Of a stretch of DNA of 6,451 nucleotides, positions 1 through 5,095 are shown piece after piece (positions within the stretch are counted from its first letter, which is position 1; the number at the start of each line of letters is the position of its first letter). Origin of the DNA: Lentisphaeria bacterium (GTDB taxonomy: Bacteria; Verrucomicrobiota; Lentisphaeria; Oligosphaerales; Oligosphaeraceae); NCBI GenBank assembly GCA_028699735.1, contig JAQVUB010000155.1, forward strand, positions 1 to 6,451, given 5' to 3'. The notes beneath the pieces were generated by a model. That model saw only the letters and a program-made list of their open reading frames with translations. It searched no databases and was not told where the DNA came from. Position numbers and translations under genes: made by a program.

Positions 1-149
1 TCGGCAATGCTGATGTGCGCTCACTGTTTGAAGCGTGTGACAATGCTTTGCAGGCGGAAAATGACGATTCCATGCGCAAAGCTTTCATCAAGGGTATTCA
101 CCGCTGGCTCTGGTTCAACGGCGTTGGAACATCTTTTCTATTTCTGTAA
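1..149 (+). CDS. 3' end of an unrecognised protein gene
   Basis: The third forward frame is open from the window edge to a TAA at 147-149 and gives 48 residues, beginning GNADVRSLFEACDN and ending HRWLWFNGVGTSFLFL. Many codons have the G-first, mixed third-base pattern of real genes, and the peptide has the balanced charge and hydrophobicity of a folded C-terminus, unlike the Cys- and Arg-rich product of the overlapping forward frame. The start lies outside the window. I recognise no family; an aromatic and hydrophobic tail is all that can be seen. The gene converges on the glycosyltransferase gene that ends at 372, so it belongs to a different transcription unit. A chance open frame of this length is possible. 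Confidence 0.5.
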   Translation, partial: GNADVRSLFEACDNALQAENDDSMRKAFIKGIHRWLWFNGVGTSFLFL

Positions 150-190
150 AGCAGTACGTAATTCGTCAGTGAACCTGGGTGACAGTGGTA

Positions 191-314
191 TTTTTACAAC
201 AAAAGACACAAAATGACCCGAAAAAATTTCATGGAGAGTACGACGCATGCTAACAGTTAACGCCTTTTCCATGAAATTTTTTCGGGTCCTTTTGTGCTTT
301 TCGTTGTTCAAAAA
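191..314. repeat. Large inverted repeat with 21-bp perfect core
   Basis: The left arm (191-235) and right arm (268-314) are imperfect reverse complements. The inner 21 bp of each arm (215-235 and 268-288) match perfectly; they begin gacccgaaaa and end tttcatgga. The outer parts match more loosely and carry the repeat core seen again at 2430-2530 and 2904-2931. The spacer is 32 nt (236-267). The repeat lies in the 222-bp gap between two convergent genes, so a transcript from either side could fold into a long stem. No target-site duplication is visible at its ends. It may be a pair of inserted repeats, a miniature mobile element or a bidirectional transcription barrier. Confidence 0.8.
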
Positions 315-371
315 GAATTTCTCCGTTATCCAGTTTCATCTGACGCATTACTTCCGTAGTCCAGATTTTGT

Positions 372-1436
372 TCACTCCCGCCGCATTCTTTTGACTGCGC
401 AAAAACTCAGGGAAGCAATCGTACCGCATTGCAGGAAACGGAGGAAGAGTTTCTTGCCGAAAGGCAGACGGACGGCATTTTGCAGCAGCACTGCCCATGC
501 TGGGGAGGATTTCAGCTGATGAATGATTGCTGCCGATGCGCGGAATTTTTCCTGGAAGCTCTGTTCGCATGCGATCGCCGTTTTCTGCAAGCGGTGATAA
601 ACTTCATTGATCAACAATTCGGCATGCAAGCCGGGATACTCTTCAGCCAACCCGCTTTTTTCGAAAACGATGCGGATTTTTTCCGAACGCAGAAATAAAC
701 CGCTTTGCCTTTTCTCCCGGGAAATACGCTTATGGACGAAGTAGCTGGCACACAATGAATTGTCCGAGTAGCAGTAATAATAGAGAGGGCGATTGGAGAG
801 GATGGCTTTTTTGACATAAATCAGGTATTCCATCAGGAAAACTTCATCTTCATTCATCGACAGGCCGGGGGTAAGACGGATTTTTTCGCGTTCAATGATA
901 TCACGGCGGAACATGCAGCCGGGCAGATAGCCCCGGGCTTCGATGCGGTGATAACTGCTGCCACGCTGCATGGGAAGATACCAGTCCCGAAGGATTTTCG
1001 ACGTATCCCAGACTTCATCACTGCCGGAAGGGATGTTGCAGAGCAGTTCATCCAGCTTACGTCCACGAAGCAAAGCACAGGTGGCCAGCTGTGCCTGCGA
1101 TGACTGCATTCGCGAGTACAGAAATTCGCATAGTTCCGGATCGATGTAATCATCGGCATCGCAGAAATAGATATATTCGCCTCTGGCAATGTCCAGGCCG
1201 CGGTTGCGGGCCGCACTAACGCCCTGGTTGGGTCCTTCAAGAAGGCATATCTGCGGATGGGTGCTTTGATATTCGCGGCTGATTTCTACCGAGACATCGG
1301 TGGAACCATCATTAATCAGGATCACTTCCAGATTTTTCTTTGTCTGACCGAGCACAGAGTCCAGGCATTTGCGGAGGGCTTCACCGGGATTGTAGAAGGG
1401 GATGATGACACTGATATCGGGTGGAAAATTGCTCAT
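372..1436 (-). CDS. Family 2 glycosyltransferase
   Basis: This 354-residue protein has a classic GT-A fold glycosyltransferase of family GT2 in its first 230 residues. The visible motifs are SVIIPFYN (9-16), INDGSTD (41-47) which contacts the nucleotide, GPNQGVSAARNRGL (68-81), and DADD (93-96), the metal-binding DxD region. NEDE (195-198) is the likely catalytic-base region, followed by PLYYYCYSDNS (217-227). The family moves a sugar from a nucleotide sugar to an acceptor at the cytoplasmic face of the membrane; donor and acceptor cannot be read from sequence. The last 120 residues are family-variable and end in a basic tail (VKRMRRE). The start is supported by the first conserved strand at residue 8. 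The site upstream of it lacks a Shine-Dalgarno: the bases just before ATG are CCTCC, the reverse of what is wanted. The gene lies 36 bp after the GT8-like gene and in the same frame, so coupled translation is likely. Role inferred: polysaccharide or glycolipid assembly. Confidence 0.93.
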   Translation of the reverse strand: MSNFPPDISVIIPFYNPGEALRKCLDSVLGQTKKNLEVILINDGSTDVSVEISREYQSTHPQICLLEGPNQGVSAARNRGLDIARGEYIYFCDADDYIDPELCEFLYSRMQSSQAQLATCALLRGRKLDELLCNIPSGSDEVWDTSKILRDWYLPMQRGSSYHRIEARGYLPGCMFRRDIIEREKIRLTPGLSMNEDEVFLMEYLIYVKKAILSNRPLYYYCYSDNSLCASYFVHKRISREKRQSGLFLRSEKIRIVFEKSGLAEEYPGLHAELLINEVYHRLQKTAIACEQSFQEKFRASAAIIHQLKSSPAWAVLLQNAVRLPFGKKLFLRFLQCGTIASLSFCAVKRMRRE

Positions 1437-1472
1437 GGAGGTTTGTTTCTTTTTGCAGGCAGGAAAGTTGCT

Positions 1473-2396
1473 TTAGCGGCAATGAAATTTTGCTTGTAAA
1501 CGTTTCAGTTTATGTCGGATCAGCAAGGGTTTGATCAGCAACCGGCAGAAGAGCTTGTTTTTACGCAGCAAAGAATATGGCATACTGCCACCGGGTAATT
1601 TGAAATGGTTGTTGAGAAGGTACTCTGCTACGGCCACATAACGGTCAAAATGGGGGAAGGCGTAGGAACTCCATCCGTGCCAGGGTTTTGGGTGAGCGAC
1701 GAAATGGATAAACAATGCCTCCTGATTTTTATTGAGTTGAAAGTTTGCAGTGACTTCCGGAGCCTCCTTCAGAAAGCAGAGCAGGCTGTTAAGGACGGAT
1801 TCATCGGTTTGAAAGTAGGCCTTTGAGCGGCGGTCAACCACACCAATATCGCCTTCGGGCAAAACCTGTTTCATCTGATCACGCCAGCGTTCGAGAAAGA
1901 CTCTTTGATTGGTTGCGAGAGACAGAAAACAGGCGGAACAGCAGGTGTCAAAACGGGCTTCGGTACGTTCTCCGACATCCGTTCGCCAGAGATCCAGAAT
2001 ATCATCCGGAATAGCCCCCGAGGACGATTGCGGATAAACCCTCCTGTTTTCTGCTAGGGAGCGTCTCCGGATATGGATGAAATTTTCATTTTGCGGAGTC
2101 AGAAGTGCGGAACAATTGCCATGGAAGAAGGCATCGCAATCGGCCCAGGTGACGAACTTCGTTTCCGCCAGCAGCATGGCGTTGGGTTTCTGGCAGGTCA
2201 GCGACAGCTTCCCACGCGGCACATCGACGATCCGGACATCCGGGAATTGCTGGAGAATATCCTTTGCCTCGTCACTGTATTCGATGCCGCAGACAATCAC
2301 GGGTTCCTGCATGCCATGGCAGCGCATGGAGGCCACCAGCATCAGAACGCCCCAGAAATAATTCATGTCACTGGCAGTAACGACCGTGTTGTCCAT
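1473..2396 (-). CDS. GT8-like glycosyltransferase
   Basis: This 307-residue protein has the ordered landmarks of a family 8 type GT-A glycosyltransferase. They are an N-terminal Rossmann-like strand (MDNTVVTASDMNYFWGVL), QKPNAML (69-75), WADCDAFF (84-91) with Asp86 and Asp88 as the metal-binding DxD, FQTDESVLNSLL (195-206) in the place of the family's DQDxLN motif, and IHFVAHPKPWHGW (230-242), which resembles the HFxGxxKPW motif that closes over the donor. The similarity is by motif order and not overall identity, so a related unnamed GT-A family is possible. A basic C-terminal tail (about 275-307) may sit against the membrane. The start has a good ribosome site, TAAGGA, about 8 bases upstream. 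It is the first gene of a two-gene unit with the GT2 gene. The 5' side is the repeat-filled gap at 2397-2949, where I find no clear promoter. Confidence 0.8.
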   Translation of the reverse strand: MDNTVVTASDMNYFWGVLMLVASMRCHGMQEPVIVCGIEYSDEAKDILQQFPDVRIVDVPRGKLSLTCQKPNAMLLAETKFVTWADCDAFFHGNCSALLTPQNENFIHIRRRSLAENRRVYPQSSSGAIPDDILDLWRTDVGERTEARFDTCCSACFLSLATNQRVFLERWRDQMKQVLPEGDIGVVDRRSKAYFQTDESVLNSLLCFLKEAPEVTANFQLNKNQEALFIHFVAHPKPWHGWSSYAFPHFDRYVAVAEYLLNNHFKLPGGSMPYSLLRKNKLFCRLLIKPLLIRHKLKRLQAKFHCR

Positions 2397-2429
2397 CGCG
2401 CATTCCTTACTTAGATCATGTCCAGGAAG

Positions 2430-2455
2430 TTTTTAACCACGAAAGGCACGAAAAA
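2430..2455 (+). repeat. Dispersed AT-rich repeat, copy A
   Basis: Five T bases precede AACCACGAAAGGCACGAAAA. The core matches the consensus AACMACGAAARRCACRAAAA at all 20 positions. It lies about 34 bp upstream of the GT8-like start codon, so on the minus strand it is part of the promoter or leader region of that gene. Confidence 0.7.
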
Positions 2456-2462
2456 CCTTGGG

Positions 2463-2478
2463 GTGGACTGGCGTCCAC
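2463..2478. repeat. Small perfect hairpin between repeat copies A and B
   Basis: GTGGAC (2463-2468) and GTCCAC (2473-2478) are perfect reverse complements around the 4-base loop TGGC. On the plus strand a run of six T bases follows after a short gap, but no plus-strand gene precedes it. On the minus strand it would be in the leader of the GT8-like gene. Confidence 0.5.
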
Positions 2479-2484
2479 AACCTA

Positions 2485-2530
2485 TTTTTTAACAACGAAA
2501 AACACAAAAAGACTCGAAAATTTTTTTAAA
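2485..2530 (+). repeat. Dispersed AT-rich repeat, copy B
   Basis: Six T bases precede AACAACGAAAAACACAAAAA, again a full match to the 20-base consensus. The match then extends through GACTCGAAAA and a T run, parallel to the gacccgaaaaaattt extension in both arms of the inverted repeat at 191-314. Copy B is therefore the closest relative of that element. Confidence 0.7.
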
Positions 2531-2600
2531 GGTTGTTGCGTTGAGGTAAAAGATCGTTTAGGAAAATTTCATGCTCGTACCATCAACCCTATGTGGTCAC

Positions 2601-2631
2601 TTCCCTCCTTGTTAACATGTGTCGGAGGGAA
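2601..2631. repeat. Eight-base-pair hairpin
   Basis: TTCCCTCC (2601-2608) and GGAGGGAA (2624-2631) are perfect reverse complements with a 15-nt loop. The left arm occurs again as a direct repeat, TTCCCTCCT, at 2689-2697, just before the second GC-rich palindrome. Function unknown. Confidence 0.5.
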
Positions 2632-2639
2632 TATGGAGC

Positions 2640-2656
2640 GCCGGTGTCTCGCCGGC
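2640..2656. repeat. GC-rich palindrome, copy 1
   Basis: GCCGG (2640-2644) and CCGGC (2652-2656) pair around a 7-base loop. The surrounding text, gcgccggtgtctcgccggc, is closely echoed at 2698-2713. It stands out as GC-rich in an otherwise AT-rich gap. Confidence 0.5.
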
Positions 2657-2697
2657 TCCCCTTGGGTCGTGCAAGCTTGTGTGGACCTTTCCCTCCT

Positions 2698-2713
2698 CGG
2701 CGTCTCCGCCGGC
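2698..2713. repeat. GC-rich palindrome, copy 2
   Basis: CGGCG (2698-2702) and CGCCG (2707-2711) pair around the loop TCTC. The unit cggcgtctccgccggc repeats the pattern of copy 1, about 45-60 bp away in the same orientation. Confidence 0.5.
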
Positions 2714-2745
2714 ATCGTGTTTCGCTTTCATCACATCAAAACCCT

Positions 2746-2767
2746 AAAAAAAATCTCAAAAATGAGA
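2746..2767 (-). terminator. Weak hairpin followed by eight T bases
   Basis: Read on the minus strand, TCTCA and TGAGA pair around TTTT and are followed directly by eight T bases. The stem is only 5 bp and AT-rich, so it would be a weak intrinsic terminator. It lies about 180 bp past the isomerase stop codon, in the right orientation to end that unit. Confidence 0.3.
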
Positions 2768-2804
2768 AAGTGTTTCATGGATAGAAACTTGCGTGTCCTG
2801 TTTC

Positions 2805-2830
2805 AAAAAATCTTTCTCAAAAAAAGAGAA
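2805..2830 (-). terminator. Second weak hairpin with T tract
   Basis: On the minus strand TTCTC and GAGAA pair around seven T bases, then AGA and six T bases follow. It sits about 120 bp past the isomerase stop and just before the similar site at 2746-2767. As a pair they could end the hydrolase-isomerase transcript, but the stems are short. Confidence 0.25.
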
Positions 2831-2903
2831 TTGGGGCGATAGTAGTACGAAAATTCTTTAGGGAAGCGGATGTGTCAACCTGTCATTTCATCAACGAAAC
2901 TTG

Positions 2904-2931
2904 TTTTTTGTGTTTTTCGTGGTAAAAAAAA
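2904..2931 (-). repeat. Dispersed AT-rich repeat, inverted copy D
   Basis: The minus strand reads a T run, then TACCACGAAAAACACAAAAA, a 19 of 20 match to the repeat consensus. It is inverted relative to copies A and B, and with them it brackets the 2430-2931 stretch. It begins about 20 bp past the isomerase stop codon. Confidence 0.65.
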
Positions 2932-2949
2932 CTTTTGCAGGGGCGGGGG

Positions 2950-3711
2950 CTATTTGGCTTGCTGGTTCAACAGGTTGCTGAGGTATTGGAAGCTGACTGT
3001 TGCGCTTTGCATGGCTCCTATCGAGCTGTAATCTTGCTCATAGATCAGATATTCCACCGTGGGGCTGAGGTTGTTCAGGATGGCCGGGAAGTCAATGGTT
3101 CCATTTCCCAGCTCAGTGATTTTCCCGTCTGAATTCAAGTCTTTCAGATGCAGCAGTGGAATAATGGCTGTGTGTGCCTGAAGAAAATCCGGGATATTGC
3201 TTTGCGGGTTGCCAGCTTTAATCCAAGCGGTATCAGCTTCGAAAAGCAGGCCGGGGGTATCTTGGAGCAGTCGTTCGAGAAAGCTTCTGTTGCTGCCGGC
3301 GGGCACCTGGAATTCATGGGCGTGTGCGTGATAGCAAATCTTCAGGCCATGCCCGGCAGCGGTTTGGATGGCCTTCAAAAGCATCTTCTGGCATTCAGAA
3401 AATTGTTCTTCGAGGTCTTTCAGGCTGAATCCCATCGTCAGGTATTTGCAGTTTAGTTTGGCGGCGTACTGATAGACTTCCGCGTCCTCCTTGCACAGAT
3501 TGGCCGTCTGTTCATAAATACCGCATGCCGACAATTGCAGTTTGTGGAGCAAGGCAGCCAGTTCGTCCGGTTTCAATCCTCCGTAAAAGAAGGCTAATTC
3601 AACAGCACGATAGCCGATATCGTGGAGTTTCTGCAGAGTACCCCGGAAATCAGCAGCCAATTCCTGGCGTACGGAATACAGCTGAATAGCGACAGGCGGA
3701 TTATTTTTCAT
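2950..3711 (-). CDS. TIM-barrel sugar isomerase/epimerase (xylose isomerase-like)
   Basis: This 253-residue protein is about the normal length for the xylose-isomerase-like TIM-barrel family that includes sugar-phosphate and inositol-pathway isomerases. The motifs fall in barrel order: IQLYSVR (9-15), GYRAVELA (33-40), CYHAHAHEF (126-134), FEADTAWIKAG (157-167), LHLKD (187-191), ELGNGTIDF (200-208) and IYEQD (223-227). The likely divalent-metal ligands, by family pattern, are Glu38, Asp160, His188 and Glu225, with the HAH region close by. No signal peptide is visible, so it acts in the cytoplasm. The start has the site AAAGGAAA about 8 bases upstream. It follows the ceramidase-like gene by 18 bp and is almost certainly co-transcribed with it. 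The exact substrate is not readable; the partner gene suggests one step in use of an unusual sugar or sugar-like compound. Confidence 0.88.
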   Translation of the reverse strand: MKNNPPVAIQLYSVRQELAADFRGTLQKLHDIGYRAVELAFFYGGLKPDELAALLHKLQLSACGIYEQTANLCKEDAEVYQYAAKLNCKYLTMGFSLKDLEEQFSECQKMLLKAIQTAAGHGLKICYHAHAHEFQVPAGSNRSFLERLLQDTPGLLFEADTAWIKAGNPQSNIPDFLQAHTAIIPLLHLKDLNSDGKITELGNGTIDFPAILNNLSPTVEYLIYEQDYSSIGAMQSATVSFQYLSNLLNQQAK

Positions 3712-3729
3712 GATTTTTTCCTTTCAATG

Positions 3730-5004
3730 TCAGTATATTTTCTTCATCATGCCAATGAGTGCGGCTGCGATTTTATCGCCGGTTTCGGGTGCCATGCGGC
3801 TAGGGGGGCCTAGAGTTGTTTCATACCCACCATGTTGGAAAGCCTCCCTGGTTGGAATATATCCGAGCATTCCATTGCTTCCTCCTGCGACGAAGACCCT
3901 TCTTGGATAGCAGGCCATCTTGATGCGCAGTTGATATTCATTAAAATACTCACCGGGAACAGCAGCAAAACAGGCCGGACCCAAGCGCAGTACCTGGAGC
4001 TTGATCACTTGGGATGGTTGTTTTTTTTCTTTCATAAGAATATGATCGATTTCCTGTTCGTAGAGTTCATCGCTGCGGAAACGTTGTGCTCCAGGAACTT
4101 TTCCATGATATTCCGCATCACTGATCGAACGCAATTTCAGGGAAAGGCGCTGATTCAGGCTTTCCACCGGTACGTCGCTGTGCCATTCAATATTCAGGCG
4201 GGCACGTTCAAGAGCCGCATGCAAACGGGTGCCTGCCTCCTCCTTGCTCAGGCTGATCCCCCGCACAAAATCTACAGTGATAATATTGCCATAGGCTCCA
4301 TTGATGAACAGACATACCGGAATGCCGCTTTGAGTGGCAGCTAAATGAGCCAGAACGCCCGGAAAACCGGCAGAAATTTCGTCGCTGCCTCCGTGATGGG
4401 TCGGATGACAGGCAAAATTGGCCAGGCAACCCAGGGGCTTTCCCTGCAAATCCCGGCAGAGAAGCAGGGCGAATTCCGGGTCGGCAGGACCTTCCTGACA
4501 TAAGGCGTCAGGATTTTGACTGTGCATAGCCTGAGTTCGAACCGTTCCATTTCGCAACAGGGTGCGCCGGTTAAAGCCAACCTCGTATTCCCGGCTCACC
4601 CCAAGACCCAATTCGGCAGCTTGCAATTGCGATTGAGCAAGAGCAAAGGCCGCTGCAATGCGTTCGAGCAGAGTCTTGACGTATTCCTCCTGACAATCGA
4701 CCGGTGCCAGACGTGCGGCGGCCGGGCCGGCGTGGTTATGAGTAGCGCAAATCATGATCTGATCGCCTGAAATGTGAAAACGCCGCGAGAGCAAACTGCG
4801 GCAACGCTGTACATTCCGGTTACTGAGACTGAGCAGATCGAGCTGCACGACCGCGGCCTTTTTTTCGTTGCTGCCGACAAAGCAGGCTACCCTGGCGTAC
4901 AAGGGGTCAAGAAACTTCCTTGCTTCCAAATCCGCCATCCAACCACCTTTTTTGGTGCCTGCCGGAGGCGTGATCTCAACTTGTGAAAAACCTGCCTGAA
5001 ACAT
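3730..5004 (-). CDS. Ceramidase-like metal hydrolase, cytoplasmic short form
   Basis: This 424-residue protein matches the N-terminal catalytic domain of neutral/alkaline non-lysosomal ceramidases (amidohydrolase-type zinc enzymes). It opens with AGFSQVEITPPAG (4-16), typical of the family. THNHAGP (88-94) supplies the first zinc histidine, His89 or His91. NFACHPT (196-202) supplies His200. VPGE (349-352) supplies Glu352, and GYIPT (381-385) supplies Tyr382, the four-ligand set known from the family. FINGAYGNI (233-241) matches the conserved NGAxGD loop in position, but Asn replaces the usual Asp. True ceramidases are exported and much longer, with a C-terminal Ig-like domain. This protein has neither a signal peptide nor that domain, so a ceramide substrate is unlikely, and a cytosolic amide or ester hydrolase is more plausible. 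The start has AAAGGAAA upstream. A promoter lies in the 91-bp gap before it, and the isomerase gene follows after 18 bp. Confidence 0.85.
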   Translation of the reverse strand: MFQAGFSQVEITPPAGTKKGGWMADLEARKFLDPLYARVACFVGSNEKKAAVVQLDLLSLSNRNVQRCRSLLSRRFHISGDQIMICATHNHAGPAAARLAPVDCQEEYVKTLLERIAAAFALAQSQLQAAELGLGVSREYEVGFNRRTLLRNGTVRTQAMHSQNPDALCQEGPADPEFALLLCRDLQGKPLGCLANFACHPTHHGGSDEISAGFPGVLAHLAATQSGIPVCLFINGAYGNIITVDFVRGISLSKEEAGTRLHAALERARLNIEWHSDVPVESLNQRLSLKLRSISDAEYHGKVPGAQRFRSDELYEQEIDHILMKEKKQPSQVIKLQVLRLGPACFAAVPGEYFNEYQLRIKMACYPRRVFVAGGSNGMLGYIPTREAFQHGGYETTLGPPSRMAPETGDKIAAALIGMMKKIY

Positions 5005-5046
5005 ATTTTTCCTTTCCCTCGCTATTGCTGATCAAAGGATCCTGCA

Positions 5047-5076
5047 AAAATATGAATGAAAATGAGCTGCTGTCAA
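5047..5076 (-). promoter_or_regulatory. Candidate sigma-70 promoter for the hydrolase-isomerase unit
   Basis: On the minus strand a perfect TTGACA (5076-5071) is followed after 18 bp by TATTTT (5052-5047), or after 16 bp by CATATT (5054-5049). Both -10 candidates match four of six consensus bases. Transcription would start near 5040, giving a leader of about 35 nt that contains the AAAGGAAA ribosome site. It lies wholly inside the 91-bp gap, which supports an independent unit for the two genes below it. Confidence 0.5.
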
Positions 5077-5095
5077 GCAAAACAGCAAAAATTCG

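Larger units (their letters stand above)
2397..2949. other. Non-coding repeat-rich intergenic stretch
   Basis: This 553-bp gap separates two minus-strand units. It holds two direct copies of an AT-rich repeat near its left end (2430-2454, 2485-2530) and one inverted copy near its right end (2904-2931). Between them lie several small hairpins, two weak hairpin-plus-T-tract sites, and two GC-rich CGCCGG-type palindromes. A TTGACA hexamer on the minus strand (2873-2878) has no good -10 at 16-18 bp. Forward ORFs here lack ribosome sites and run through the repeats, so I see no gene. Confidence 0.75.

Noticed and set aside
191..314. The inverted repeat as an ordinary intrinsic terminator
   Set aside because: The spacer of 32 nt is too long, the stem is AT-rich, and no T tract follows the stem directly on either strand.
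2591..2842. An 83-residue plus-strand ORF in the large intergenic stretch
   Set aside because: There is no Shine-Dalgarno before its ATG, it runs through the two GC-rich palindromes and the A-rich hairpins, and its residue use changes abruptly along its length. Repeat-derived frames of this kind are usually not genes.
2873..2878. TTGACA on the minus strand as promoter for the GT8-like gene
   Set aside because: The best -10 at 16-18 bp matches only about three of six bases, and the start codon is nearly 480 bp away past two T-tract hairpins.
3832..4344. A 170-residue open frame on the plus strand
   Set aside because: It lies wholly antisense to the ceramidase-like gene, whose product has clear family motifs. 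Its own peptide shows no domain and has no ribosome site of note.
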